This document shows positions 1 through 11,831 of a stretch of DNA of 64,000 bases, one piece after another. A model generated the notes under the pieces. It had not been told where the DNA came from. It was given only the letters and a program-made list of their open reading frames with translations, and searched no databases. The first letter of the stretch is position 1, and each line of letters opens with the position of its first letter. The translations under genes and the position numbers were made by a program. The stretch is from Locusta migratoria (lineage: Eukaryota; Arthropoda; Insecta; Orthoptera; Acrididae), in NCBI GenBank assembly GCA_026315105.1, contig CM048750.1, forward strand, positions 263,243,151 through 263,307,150, given 5' to 3'.

Positions 1-68
1 CGAAACTGATTGTCAGTAATAAATGAAAATTTACATTACAGCTGTTGGTGTATTTAATACTACTTATA

Positions 69-302
69 CAGGGTGATTCACGAAGATACGCAAATATTTT
101 AATATCTTCGACTCGTCTCTGAAGATGGCTGAACGTTTCTCAGCCGAACTATTAGAAGAAGTAAACTTTATGCGGCTGCATGCCCGAAACTTCTTTGAAC
201 ATTTTAATATGTTGTTCTACAAGTAAAACTAAAGAAAACAGTTCATTTAAACGTAGGCCCACAAATGTTAAGTTAGGTCTAATAAAAGATTTTATCCAAA
301 AC
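69..302 (+). repeat. Mariner-like terminal sequence, left-hand copy
   Basis: The block opens with TACAGGGTGATTCACGAAG, a form typical of insect mariner-type element ends. Its reverse complement recurs near 4570-4706, and the similarity continues inward through a stretch resembling AGTTCATTTAAACGTAGG. The left copy carries about 60 extra bases after position 110. No transposase reading frame lies between the two ends. They could be the two ends of one 4.6-kb element that took up other insertions, or two unrelated fragments of one family. Confidence 0.5.
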
Positions 303-399
303 TAGATGACCCATTGAACTTCGTATCACTTACCTCTTAATATAAATCTTACTAATTTAAATCGTATGTATTTTAGACACAGCAGCTTTATAAAAGCAT

Positions 400-1555
400 T
401 TGCTTTGAACTTTTATCGCAATCGTACAAATGATATTGATAACCCAAAGAAAACAGCTCTTTCTGTTTTCCACAAATTTTCCTATTTTCTGGCCAACTAT
501 CCCAAACGCTCACTTCACTCAAACCTTCCTCTCGCTTTGAACGTCGAATGTGCAAAATTTTTTCGCAATCAGATGAATGCTATTGATATTTCATAGAAAA
601 ATCTCTATTTTAACTGTATTTTTCCATTTTTCCGGGAAACTTTTCCAAATTTTTATTTCATAAGAACATTACACTTGCTTTGAACGTCAAATATGCAAAC
701 TTTCATCGCAACTAGACGAATGTTACTAATATCCCATTGAAAAATGCTCTTTCAGTTTCTCGTGAATTTCCAAATTTTCCAGGTAACTTTTCCCAATTTT
801 TAGTTCATAAGAACGTTCACCTTTCGTTGAACGTCAAATGATCAAAATTTTATCGCAAGCAGATGCACGGTTCTCAACTTATAGTATTGAGTACATTTCG
901 AAACATATTGAAAAATTTGTTCGAATTTTGCGACTTTCCTTTTTAACTGTCTATTTTTTTTTAGTGAAAACTTTTACAAAACCATAATGAACAAAACAAA
1001 AAAAACAAAAAACAAAAAATAATTAACCCTCTCCGTCGTGCGAATAGTCAGTTATAATGCTGAATGCAATCAAAAACACATTGAATAACGCACTTTCATT
1101 TTTTCTCAAATTTTCCAATTTTCCGGTAGATTTAAAATATATATATATATATTTCATACAAACCTCGTCCTGTCAAGCCGTACTCAAGTGATGCTCTTAC
1201 AACCAAGTGGCAATTTTTTTATTCGTAGAAAAAAATCGCTTTCGGTTTTTCCTTAACTTTCCTACTTTCTGGACGACTTTTCCAAATTTTTATTTGATGC
1301 AAACCTTCATCTAGCTTTCAACTTGAAATGCACAACATTTTATCGCAATTTGACGAACGGTATTGATATCTCAGTGGAAAAAGCTGTTGCAGTTTTTCCC
1401 GATTTTCCTCTTTTCCGAACAACTTTCCCATATTTTATCACCGTTTAAACCCTGCCTGGACCTACACGAATATTTCAAGAGTAAAATTAGTCAAATCGGT
1501 TCACCCGTTCTCGAGTTTTAGCGAGACTAACGAACAGCAATTCATTTTTATATAT
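400..1555. repeat. Degenerate ~140-bp tandem repeat with conserved 3' tail
   Basis: The phrase TTTGAACGTC recurs near 404, 536, 679 and 826 (spacings 132-147 bp), and weaker units continue to about 1440. Each unit holds in order: the GAACGTC phrase, a segment like TTTTATCGCAA, an A-rich run, a TTTTCC-rich run and TTTTTATTTCATAAG. The array ends with a tail containing AAATCGGTTCACCCGTTCTC and TTTTTATATATG (about 1490-1555), a kind of 3' end seen on many insect transposons. Probably a decayed non-autonomous element with internal tandem repeats; no coding capacity is seen. A short TA run lies at 1138-1154. Confidence 0.55.
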
Positions 1556-1657
1556 GTACACATTTAACAGCCTCGCTAGAGAGAAGCCATCACAAAACTT
1601 TACGATGTTTAAAGTAAAGTACTATTTCCATTTATTTTGTTATTGATCTGTTGAATC

Positions 1658-2385
1658 CATTGATCTTTATACTACCTGAATGTTGAACTATAGCTGAGCG
1701 TGCCAGCCACAGATATTCATATTCTGTTTCTTGACTAATTACAACGTCACTGCTATGAAGTCTTACAACAAAGCGAAAAGGAAATATGTTTCGATTCCCC
1801 AGTCATAAGAGTCTGTTAGTTCACATATTCACATAAATTTCAAATACAAGGGCAATCAAGCAATTATTTGTCACGTGCTAACTTACAAATTCGTTTGACT
1901 AATTACAACATGGCGGATAATGCAACTTTTTGTCCAAACATATGAATCTGCAGGCACGCCACAGTTTTATCACAGCCTAATATACACAGTCGCGATACTC
2001 ACTGCTATAAAGCTGTTACCAACCAGTGATCTCTATAGAAACTTGATGTATAATTCTGATGTCTGATTATAGAATTACAGCGTGCCTGCACATTCATATG
2101 TTTTATACACGATTTCGCATTTTCCGCCGTGTTTAAATTTGGCAAACGATTTTCCATCCGGTATTACGTGACAAAGAATTGATTGCTTACCTTTTTATTT
2201 GAAATTTCAGTCAACATGCAACGTAGTAGGCGGAGCGGAATCTAAACGTATTTTCTTTTCGTAATCTTGTAATAATCTATAGCAGCCATGTTTGAATTTG
2301 GCAAGAAACGAAACATGAACATCTATGGTGGGCAGGCTGAAACAGCTGAAGTTCAAAATCCAGATAGTATAGAGATCAAAGTTAC
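1658..2385. repeat. Long inverted repeat, arms ~300 bp
   Basis: The left arm (about 1658-1963) pairs imperfectly with the reverse complement of the right arm (about 2083-2385), with a spacer of about 120 bp. Matching landmarks are TTGATCTTTATACTACCTG at the outer end, CGAAAAGGAAATATGTTTCG in the middle, and ACATGGCGGA followed by ACATATGAATCTGCAGGCAC at the inner end. Part of the spacer again resembles the outer motif. This is a foldback-type element; a transcript would form a long hairpin. Short open frames here are shadows. Confidence 0.6.
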
Positions 2386-2683
2386 CAACTGAAAGTTGCA
2401 GCAATACTACTGAACCTAGCGTTGGGCAACCCGGGGAAGGAGTAATGTTTGTTTATAATTATACTTCTACGTAATTAACGAAATTGTTAACATAATTTTT
2501 GTCTGACAAGCATTAGTAAAATATCCAGAGATATATATAATCGGGAAATTATTTTAATAACAGCCGAATTTGACTGATTCAGTGGAATAGAGAACAAATT
2601 ATTCATGGAAGTACGAGTGTATATTTTTTTTTCTCCACACTTAATAATTCGGTATGGAGTCGACTGTTTCGCATATTTATAAA

Positions 2684-2877
2684 ATGTTTGTAAATCCATA
2701 GGACCAAACTGCATGGTCATCAGTTCGTAGCTCAAAAACCACGTAAACTAAGGTAAACTAACCTACGGAGAACACACACATGCATACCCCAGGGAGGACT
2801 CGAACCTCCGACGGCGAGCAGTCGCGAGCTCCGCAGCGAGGCGCCTTAGACCGCTCGGCTACTCTACCGCGGCTCGT
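2684..2877 (-). mobile_element. tRNA-derived SINE (SINE1, GCCGAGCGGTCTAAGG type)
   Basis: On the minus strand the head reads TAGCCGAGCGGTCTAAGG (A-box region) and GGAGGTTCGAGTCCTCCC (B-box region), as in a tRNA-Leu-like sequence with a long variable arm. The tail contains TGATGACC and ends at ACAAACAT. An 11-bp TSD, ATATTTATAAA, flanks it at 2673-2683 and 2878-2888, so both boundaries are firm. It encodes no protein and depends on LINE enzymes for movement. Confidence 0.9.
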
Positions 2878-3217
2878 ATATTTATAAACATCACTCTTCT
2901 TATACGCGGATATACTTTTCTGTGTAGTTACTTTAACTTAAAATCCAATGTTTTGAAGATTCTTGCCGTTAGTAGTTCAGCTTTACCAAGAATTGTAGAA
3001 TTGGTTTCTTCTTTATTTGGAAACAGTTTGGTGGCTTTTGCCGTTTTATTTCCGCGTCTGTGGCTCTGTCCTTCAGCTACTGTGGTGGCTGGTTTGGTAC
3101 AATAAATACTGCAGTTATTGCGTTGTATATACGTTTCTTATGTTCCACCCTCATCGATTTTACTGGAATTGTGGTGAAGAAACCTTAACGTTCCTGAAAA
3201 GAAATGCAAGGTCTTTC

Positions 3218-3398
3218 AAATGTTCGTAAAGCTTATGGGACTTAACTGCGGGGTCATCAGTCCCTAAACTTATGAACTAACTTATACTAAAGACAACACA
3301 AACATGCATGCCCGAGGGAGGATTCGAACGTCCGACGCGGGAGGCTGCGCGATCCGCAACTTGACGCTCCAGACCGCTCGGATACTCCCGCGCGACCG
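3218..3398 (-). mobile_element. SINE1 copy
   Basis: Same family as at 2684, minus strand, with a diverged tRNA-like head (TCCGAGCGGTCTGGAGCG) and tail motif ACTGATGACCCCGCAGTT. The TSD AGGTCTTTC is at 3209-3217 and 3399-3407. Confidence 0.88.
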
Positions 3399-3409
3399 AG
3401 GTCTTTCTA

Positions 3410-5550
3410 CCAATGGTCAGGTCTGATGGTGTTTCCTATTCATTTCTTATTTTTAATAGATAATGAAATTCTTCAGTAAAAACCTGTATGTTACAAGATG
3501 TAAACGAAATGTCCTGTAATATACCGTTTCATGCCTTGGCAGAGATCTTAGTAAACCTAAGAAAGACAAATGTGGAGCTATTATTACGTTATTCCCAATT
3601 TTTATGGCACTACATACGTTTCCTAATGAAGAACATATTTTAAAATTCAATATAAACGATGCTATTCGCCCTCGTAATATCGTGTTCAGAAATGTTACTT
3701 GCAGGCCACTTGGAGCGCTACTGTCGCAGTGTGTAACAAAAGTCAGTGGGATAGTTCTGACTGTATATGTTAGACTGTGGTTCAATGCTCAGACACCAGT
3801 GTTATACATCTAGGTTTTCTGTGGCTGGTTTTATTGGTGTACACCATAGTTTCCCTTGGTCTTCATAATGTTAAAACGGCCAATGTCTAAGCCAGGTAGG
3901 ATGAGAGATACTGGGATTTTAAGATGTGAGCCCCAAATATACTGTTAATATTTTTCAGAAAATTACAGAAAGTAATCAGAAGCTTATACCCTAAAACTAA
4001 GATTTTTGACATTGGCCCGTTTATAACCAAGTTTTATATTACAGAGATTGCTGGGTGAATATAATAAAACATTCAAGAGATTATACAAGTAAATTCCAGA
4101 GATTATACAAGTAAATTTGTTTACTTTCCATTAAGAAAGTTGGCTACCGTTAGTGAATGGTTTCAGTCGTTTCCCAAACCTGAAACGAGTTACTCTTCTG
4201 CAGTGTACAGTGAAAAAACACGAATTCATTTGCTATGGTATTAACAAAAGCAAATTATTACACACGTTCATACAGTTTTAGTTAACTTTATTACCAACAT
4301 TTTGCAAAATTAAATTCTATACAACTTCTGTCGAAAACTTTGTGCGGTTGTCTGGAAGTTTAAAAAATGGCAAAGTAGTTGATAAATTAAAAAATTTCCC
4401 CAAATTACTTCTTTGCTTCTCTGGAATTTCTGTAAACTACTGCAGATACACGTCTGAGACATGTTTTATTAGATTCATCAGGTCAAAGGCAACAAAATAA
4501 ATGGAACTCTTGATTTACTGTAGCCTCGTACAGTTCTGTGATGCCTTCATATTACCGAGGTTTCTGAATTTCAGGCAAAATCCTTTATTAGCCGTAACTC
4601 CGTAACTAAACATTTGCAGGTCTTTGTTTATATGAACTTTTTCTGTAGTTTTACTGTAGAATAGCATATTGAAATATTTGCACACCTTCGTGAATCACCT
4701 CTGTATATGCAGCTGAAGCCCTATCCATTGACAACATGGACGCAATTAAACAAAATATAAGCTTCAGGTGACCCACGAAATTTGTTAATCTTCGTATCGA
4801 AAAATCCATCTGTTTCATATTCGTGTCTACAGACAACACATTCGCGTTTTTCTTGCTTCAATATTCAGATACAGGGTAACCAACGAAGGAGTTCCTGGTT
4901 AAAAAATTGAATACTCGAAGATCGATAGACGTGTGCATGAAAAAGCAGTTGATTGTGAAAGTTGTAAGAATAGGCTATTTTTCTGTTTTAAAAATATGGT
5001 TCGAGTTATTATTCTGCATGATTATAACGTTCAAATAACATTTTCGGTCATCATTGTTATAAAACATATGTTATTTTTGTGAAATTAAAGCTTACAGCTC
5101 ATTAAAGTTGAAGATTAGGTCAAGATCGAAAACACTATCACTGACTGAAACTCTGATTTCGTTATATAGCACGGAGAAGACGAAACTGTGTGTGTGTTAT
5201 TGCAGCCGTAGAGAAAGTTACTAATCACTATTTTCTGCGCGTTTTTAGAAAGGAAAATGCATTTACAACTTTTATGTAAGAATGGAAAATAATTTTGTGT
5301 ACTCTGATAGAGAACTGAAAGTACATGCATTGAGTTGTTGGAAAACAATCCAGTTTTAGTTATCAAACAATGCTATTGGGAACGCTGTACATAGCTAACT
5401 CAAGTGGAATGTTTTAGAGGGCTTTCAAATTATTTGAATTTATTTTCCCCTTTAAGAAATAAATAAATTACTCAGGTTACTTTCCATGGTTTGCGCTCCA
5501 CGACTGTGATATGTTTCCAATACTCTGAGATTTTCAGCTATGAATCGATC
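3410..5550. other. Unrecognised AT-rich stretch
   Basis: No gene or element family is recognised apart from the inverted mariner-like end at 4570-4706. There is a tiny tandem duplication of AGAGATTATACAAGTAAATT near 4074-4117. Open frames up to 110 codons overlap on both strands without domain character and look like chance. Confidence 0.4.
4570..4706 (-). repeat. Mariner-like terminal sequence, right-hand inverted copy
   Basis: Read on the minus strand it starts TACAGAGGTGATTCACGAAG and then matches the inner part of the block at 69-302, including GTAAAACTACAGAAAAAGTTC. Orientation is inverted relative to that block, as the two ends of a DNA transposon would be. Confidence 0.5.
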
Positions 5551-5552
5551 TT

Positions 5553-5788
5553 TTATAAAAAAAATTTATTAGCAAATCATGATTTCGGCCAGTAACTGGC
5601 CATTATTAATACATGTGTTTAACTGAAGATGTTATTAATATGGATAGCTCACACCACGTCAAGTATGACAACTAATACTTGGTGCGGTGTGAGTTATCCA
5701 TATTAATAACATCTTCAATTAAACACATGCATTGATAATGGCCAGTTACTGGCTGAAATCATGATTTTCTAATAAAGATTTTTTTTTA
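5553..5788. repeat. Near-perfect palindrome, ~114-bp arms, with hammerhead-like motif
   Basis: Arms 5553-5666 and 5675-5788 are reverse complements with few mismatches, with an 8-base loop (GACAACTA). Each arm carries a structured motif. On the right (+, 5732-5766): TTGATAA, one T, GGCCAG-TTA-CTGGCT, GAAA, and a palindrome ATCATGAT followed by T. The left arm has the mirror copy (-, 5575-5609) with core TTAATAA and an uninterrupted GGCCAG/CTGGCC stem. The layout follows a type I hammerhead (core, stem II, GAAA, short stem III), though the core is mutated in both arms. Likely a non-autonomous foldback element. Confidence 0.7.
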
Positions 5789-6035
5789 CCGCAATATGTC
5801 ACTGCTCAGACATTTTTACCATTATGGTGTAAACGCAGTCTAATTATGTCCCACTGTTATGGCCTTATTCCTGATATGGCCACCCACCTATTGTGAATTA
5901 GCTTACCAGAAACAGCGATAGATGATATCAGTGCCCAGTGTATTCAGCATCCTTACGATTATTCCGACCCATCCACTTTAGCAATATAGCGTCCATTGGA
6001 TGTTTTGTGTTGTGAGTGGGACTTCGTTAATTTTT

Positions 6036-6184
6036 GCCGGCCGCAGTGGCCGAGCGGTCTGCGGCGCGCCAGTCTGCACGGTCGATACGGTCGGGCATGG
6101 ATGTTTGTGTCGTCCTTAAGTACTTTGTAAGTTTGTGCACTGATGACCCCACAGTCCCTTAGCTTATCAAACATTTGAACATTT
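6036..6184 (+). mobile_element. SINE1 copy, short form
   Basis: Head GTGGCCGAGCGGTCTGCGGC, tail with ACTGATGACCCC, ending at ACAT after CAAACATTTGA. A 13-bp TSD, TTCGTTAATTTTT, lies at 6023-6035 and 6185-6197. The B-box half is shortened relative to other copies. Confidence 0.88.
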
Positions 6185-6379
6185 TTCGTTAATTTTTATT
6201 TACCGAACTGAAGGGCAAGTTTCCATCGTCATGGATCAAGTCAGTACATCAGATTGTAATAAAAAAAAAGTAGTAAACGATAAAAAAGAAACGTACAGCA
6301 ATCCAATGCACGCGACAGGCCTAACCACAAGTTTAAAAAATTAACAATGTAACTCAGAAATTATTTTATTTTAAAAAAA

Positions 6380-6860
6380 TTCCAGGTATAGACAGAATAG
6401 AAACAGTTATCCTTAAGATCCTTAAGGAAACCTTTCAGTTTAGAACTGAAAGTGCAAGTATTACTAATACGCATTTCGAATTCTTGTGGCAGCTTATTAA
6501 AATGGATGCGGCAGAATATCACACATATTTCTTCTGCTCAATAGTCAAGGAGGTGTGATCCAAATGCACTTTCGATTTCTGCCTAGTATTTAACTGAGTA
6601 AAATCTCCAACCCTTGGGAATAAACAAACAATGTTTTTAAAAATAAAAAACATTAAAAATAATATCTATTGAGAGGCCAATGTCGGAATTCTCAGCCTAC
6701 TAACTAAACAGGAGTCGAGTATACCCTGTTTCAGCCCTTTTCGAAGCAGAGGAGTCCTTAATTTTATCAGATTTCCTGCTTTGCGTATATGTTTTGTAGT
6801 GTTGTTTCAATTCAACAAGACAAAGACTGATATCCACAGAAACTGATTGTTGCTTGCTAC
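6380..6860 (-). pseudogene. LINE reverse transcriptase C-terminal fragment (decayed)
   Basis: Minus-strand translation in shifting frames gives pieces such as NTRQKSKVHLDHTSLTIEQ followed by YSAAS, a pattern of the region after the RT in jockey/CR1-superfamily LINEs. Stops and frameshifts interrupt it throughout and no palm-domain motif is present. The clade assignment is recall, not alignment. It lies between a SINE1 and the RTE copy starting near 6994. Confidence 0.5.
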
Positions 6861-6993
6861 TTCAGTGTTCTGTCAGGAGAATCTAGTTAAGAATACATAC
6901 TCCTTAAGCGTCATTTTCTGATCTCTATCATCCATCCTAAGAAAAACTGTAATATAACAACACATTTCTCTTATTAAAATAGCAAATAAGCAC

Positions 6994-8373
6994 ACCAAAG
7001 AAATCAGGTACAGACAGGCGTGAAAATTACAGAACGATCAGTTTGAAAAGTCATGGTTGCAAAATTTTAACAGGAATTATTTGCAGGAGAATGAAAAAGC
7101 TGATAGAAGCTGACCTCGGGAAAGATCAGTTTGGATTCAGGAGGAATGTAGGAACACGGGAGGCAATACACACTTTACGACTTATGTTAGAAGATAGATT
7201 AAGGAAAGGCAAACCTACATTTTTAGCTCTTGTAGAATTGGGGAAAGCTTTTGACAATGTTGATTGGAATACACTCTTTCAAATTCTGAAGACAGCCGGG
7301 GTAAAATACCGGTAAAGGAGAGTTATTTACAACTTGTACAAAAGCCAGACCGTAGTTATTAGACTCGATTGGGCATGAAAGGGAAGCATTAGTTGGGAAG
7401 GGAGTAAGTCAGGGTTGTAGCCTTTCTCCGATGTTATTCAATTTGTACATCGAGCAGGCGGTGAAGGGAAGCAAGGAAAAATTTGGAATAGGGATTAAAG
7501 TTCAGGGAGAAGAAATAAAAACATTGCGTTTTGCCCATGACATTGTAATTCTGTCAGAGACAGCAAAGGTCCTGGAAGAGCAGTTGAATGGATTGGACAG
7601 AGTGTTGAAGAGAGCGTATAAAATGAACATTAACAAGAGCAAAACAAAGATAATGGAATGCAGTCTTAGAAAATCAGGCGATGCTGAAGCAATTAGATTA
7701 GGTAACGAAACAATGAAGATAGTAGATGAGTTTTGTTGCTTGGGCAGTAAAATAACAAACAACGGTCGCAGTACAGTGTGGCAATGGGAGAAAAGCGTTT
7801 TCGAAAAAAGGGAATTTACTAATAACAAATATTAATTTAAGTGTAAGGAAGTCGTTGCTGAAGGCATTTGTGTGGAGTATTGCCTTGTATGGGATAGAAA
7901 CATGGACGATAAACAGTGTGGACAGGAAGAGAATAGAGGCTTTTGAAGGCATTGGTATGGAGTATTGCCTTGTATGGGAGTGGAAACATGGACGATAAAT
8001 AGTGCGGACAGGAAGAGAATAGAGGCTTTTGAAATGTGGTGCGACAGAAGAATGCTGAAGATTAGGTAGGTAGATCACGTAACTAATGAAGAGGTACTGA
8101 ACAGAATTCGCGAGAAAAGGAATTTTTGGCACACATTGATTAAAAGAAGGGATCGCTTGGTAGGACACATTCTTAGACATCGAGGAATCGTAAATTTGGC
8201 ATTGGAGGCAAGTGTGTGGAGTAAAAATCGCAGAGAGAGACCAAGAGACGCATGCATATATATAGTAAGTGTGTGGTTCTTATGAGGAGATGAAAATAAA
8301 AGGCTTGCTCAGGATAGAGTAGAGTGGAGAGCTGCATCAAACCAGTCTCCGGACTGAAGACCATAACAACAAG
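6994..8373 (+). pseudogene. RTE-type LINE, RT and C-terminal region, broken
   Basis: Frames 7043-7315 and 7431-7835, plus out-of-frame stretches to about 8340, together cover the RT fingers/palm (GKDQFGFRRNVGTREA, motif A region around FDNVDW), the thumb, and the C-terminal region (WHTLIKRRDRLVGHILRH). A frameshift and stop lie near 7316. The active-site motif, usually FADD, reads FAHD near 7530, so the enzyme would be dead. An 86-bp tandem duplication lies within 7862-8033. The element ends with GGACTGAAGACC followed by an ACAAC-rich tail, the 3' end shared by all RTE copies here. The endonuclease half is missing (5' truncation). Confidence 0.85.
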
Positions 8374-8904
8374 ACCACACATACAAGACCATACAATGCA
8401 TGCATGCATGCATCAATGTGGAGTAGATATGGTTAAATTAGGGGGCCCTAGCGAACGGCGAAGGGTTGCCGTGGCCCTATATGGACAGGATTGCAGGGAG
8501 GGCCAGGAGGTGGCGCGTGGTTCCACCGGCCTTCGTGGAAGGGCGAAGTGGTAGGGGGTAAGGGGTGGTAGGGGGAACAAGTGGAGGGGAGGTGCGCCTC
8601 CCTACGAGCGACAAAAAACCGACCCTTCGCGTACTGGAGACAGCAACGAAGCCATTCATGTCATGACCTGAGAGCTTACCGGTATATAGCACCACAGAGT
8701 AACATATATATATTTGTCTGTGATAGCACGTATATGCAAACCGAAACAAAACTTACCAGTATAGCTTACACAAGGGGCGTGCATGCAACGGAACCCGAAT
8801 ATCATGCGGATTTAGAAGCACCGGTGTCTTTCTCACGTGCGTGTGGTAAATGCGGAAACGTGAACTATGGCGACAGTGTTATCAAATGTGTTCCAACTCG
8901 ATTC
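8374..8904. other. Unrecognised linker between RTE and CR1 copies
   Basis: Contains a short self-complementary CATG run (8393-8413) and a purine-rich GGTAGGGGG-type stretch near 8550-8590. A reading frame continues from 8581 into the CR1 copy, but residues before about 8905 show no LINE similarity, so that upstream extension is probably chance. Confidence 0.4.
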
Positions 8905-10080
8905 CAACACGGATTCAGAAAGTACCGCTCTTCCGAAACACAGCTTGCCCTTTATTCACATGAAGTGTTAAGTGCCATCGACAAGGGATCTCAAATCGAT
9001 TCCATATTTCTGGATTTCCGGAAGGCTTTTGGTACTGTACCCCACAAGCGGCTTCTAATGAAATTGCGTGCTTATGGAATATCTTCCCAATTGTGCGATT
9101 GGATTCACGATTTCCTATCAGAAAGGACACAGTTCGTTGTAATTGACGGTAAGTCATCGAGTAAAACAGAAGTGATATCTGGCGTTCCACAGGGAAGCGT
9201 TATAGGTCCCCTACTCTTCCTCGTGTTTATAAACGATTTAGGAGACAATCTGAATAGCTCCCTTAGACTGTTCGCGGATGATGCTGTCGTTTATCGGTTA
9301 GTGAAGTCAACAGAGGATCAAAAGGAACTGCAAAGCGATTTAGACAAAATTTCTACTTGGTGCGAAAATTGGCAATTGACACTAAATAAAGAAAAGTGTG
9401 AAGTAATACACATGACCACTAAAAGAAATCCACTGAACTTCAATTACGCGATAAATCAGTCAAACCTTAAGGTCGTAAATTCTACCAAATACCTAGGAGT
9501 TACAATTACGAACAACTTTCACTGGAGAGAACACATAGAAAATATTGTGGGAGAGGCGAATCAGAGGTTACGTTTCATTGGCAGAACGCTTCGAAGATGC
9601 ACCAGCTCCACCAAAGAGACTGACTACATCACACTCGTGCGCCATCTCCTGGAGTACTGTTGCCCCTTATGGGACCCTCACCTGACGGAAGACATTGAGA
9701 AGGTTCAGAGAAGGGCAGCTCGTTTTGTTTTATCACGATACGAGGGGGAGGGAGGAAGCGTCACGGAAATGTTGCACGAATTGGGATGGAAATCATTAAA
9801 AGAAAGACGTTATTCAATGCGGCGTGATCTGTTTGCGAAGTTTCAATCACCGTCTTTTACTTATGAATGTGAAAATATTTTGCTAGCACCCACCTACTTA
9901 GGGAGACATGACCATCCCAATAAAATAAGAGAAATCAGATCAAAACGGAACGATTTAGGTGTTCTTTCTTCCCGCGCGCTATTAGAGAATGGAACGGTAG
10001 AGAAAAGTTATGCAAGTGGTTAATGAACCCTCTGCCAGGCACTTAAATGTGATTTGCAGAGTATCTATGTAGATGTACAT
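8905..10080 (+). CDS. 5'-truncated CR1-like LINE reverse transcriptase (long open frame)
   Basis: The open frame at 8581-10023 (480 codons) shows LINE similarity only from about residue 109. In order: QHGFRKYRSSETQ, motif A (FLDFRKAFG, where family members usually have FD), VPQGSVIGPLLF, the active site LFADDAVVYR, the thumb (YLGVTI) and a C-terminal region ending near the stop. The palm Asp residues are intact, but the fingers, endonuclease and ORF1 are absent, so this is dead on arrival by 5' truncation. The 3' end (GATTTGCAGAGTATCTATG, then GTAGATGTA repeats) is shared with the other CR1 copies. The lack of internal stops suggests recent insertion. The true N-terminus is not in the window. 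Confidence 0.85.
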
Positions 10081-10580
10081 CTAAGTGCAGTTATTGTTTT
10101 CTTGGCTGGTAATGGACAAAAACCGACAGACACACTTCAGTCGTATAAAAAAAGTCCGTGAAGGGTTGACGATGCGCGATGCATCCAATAATTACCACAG
10201 CCATACCTTAGCAAAAGATCTTTCCGAGAACCGGAAAAAATTCTGGTCCTATGTAAAATCGATAAGCGGGTCAAAGGCCACTATCCAGTCACTCGTTGAT
10301 CATATTGGGACAGTAATAGAAGGAAGCAAACGGAGTGCTGGTTCTAAATTTAACCTTTAAGAAATCATTCACGCAGGAGTACCATACAAACGTACAATCA
10401 TTTGATCAATGCACTAACTCCCAAATGGAGGATATAGTAATAGGTATTTCCGGTGTAGAGAAGCAGCTGAGACAGCTGAATACAAAAATGTCTCCTGGTC
10501 CGGATGAGGAACCATTTCGGTTTTACACAGTTTTCTGCGGCATTGGCCTCTTACTTAGCTTACATTTATCGCGAATCTTT

Positions 10581-10838
10581 GGGAAGGAAAGAAGCAATTT
10601 TATGGTTTAACATCCCGTTGACAGCGTGGCCATTAGATACATAGCTTACGCTCGGATTTTTGAGTAAGGACGGGGGTAGGAAATCGGCCGTGCCCTTTGG
10701 AAGGAACCATCCCGGCATTTGCCTGGAGTGATTTAGGGAAATCACGGAAAACCTAAATCTGAATGGCCGGAGCTGGATTTGAACCATCATCCTTCCGAAT
10801 ACTAGTTCAGTGCGTTACCTCTGCACCACCTCGCTCGG
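10581..10838 (-). mobile_element. Second tRNA-derived SINE family (SINE2)
   Basis: Minus strand: the head reads CCGAGCGAGGTGGTGCAG (A-box region) and ATGGTTCAAATCC (B-box). The body contains TTAGGTTTTCCGTGATTTCC and GGGATGGTTCCTTCCAAAGG. A 12-bp TSD, TCGCGAATCTTT, at 10569-10580 and 10839-10850 comes from the CR1 sequence it interrupts. Confidence 0.92.
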
Positions 10839-11628
10839 TCGCGAATCTTTAATTCAGCGCAAAGTTCCTAGTGAATGGGAAAACTGCAGGGGACTCCCGT
10901 TTGTAAGAAAGGTAAAAGAACTGACTCACATAATTTCAGAGCAATATCGTTGACATCAGTTTCATGTAGAATTTTGGAACATATTCTCAGCTCGAATATA
11001 CTAAATTTCATTGAGACGGAAAGCTTCTTTCTACGAATCAGCACGGGTTTAGGAAACATCGTTCATGTGAAACACAGCTTGCCCTTCTCTCACGTAACAT
11101 CTTGGGATCCATGGATGAGGAGCAACAGGCAAACTGTAATTTTCTCGATTTCAAAAAGGCATTTGACTCGGTGCTTCACTGCAGACTGCTAACGAAGATA
11201 TGAACACATGGAATAGGTTCACACATCTGTGACTGGCTGGAAGACTTCCTAAGTAATAGAACGCAGTAAGCTGTTCTCGACGGCGAGTTTTCATTAGAGA
11301 TGAGTGTATCGTCAGGCGTGCCCCATGATCTTATGGACAGAGTAACTTGTAATTTACGGCTGTTTACTGATGATGCTGTGGTGTATCGGAGGGTCGTCAT
11401 TAATTGACTGTGATAGCATACAGGATGACTTAGACAAAATTTCTAGCTGGTGTGAAGAATGGCAGCTAGCTCTAATTGTAGAAAAATGTAGGAGTAGGAA
11501 AAACATTCCTATAATGTTCGAAGACAGCATTAGTAGTGAGCGTCTTCAAGCAATCGTGTCGTTCAAATATCGAGGGGTAACACTGAGAGCGATATGAAAT
11601 GGAACGAACATGTAAGGACGGCTTTGAG

Positions 11629-11831
11629 ACCGGCCGCGGCGGCCGAGGGGACTAAGGCGCTCCAGTCACGGTCAGCACGGCCACTACGGTCGGGGGTTCG
11701 AATCCCCCCTTCGGGCATGATATTTGTGCCGTCCTAGTTCGTAAGTAGTTCATAAGTAGTTTGTAAGTTTAGGGACTGATGACCCCGTAGTTAAGTCCCA
11801 TAGACTATACAAACATTTGAACATTTGAACA
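11629..11831 (+). mobile_element. SINE1 copy (GGGGACTAAGGCGC subtype) inside CR1
   Basis: Head GGCGGCCGAGGGGACTAAGG, B-box GGGGGTTCGAATCCCCCC, tail ACTGATGACCCCGTAG, ending after ACATTTGAAC. The TSD GCTTTGAG is at 11621-11628 and 11832-11839. Confidence 0.92.

Noticed and set aside
7502..8257. Minus-strand frames up to 160 codons overlapping the RTE copy
   Set aside because: Antisense shadows of the RTE coding strand with no domain of their own.
8581..8904. N-terminal extension of the 480-codon frame as part of the CR1 protein
   Set aside because: Residues before about 109 show no LINE pattern; the frame is open by chance across unrelated DNA.
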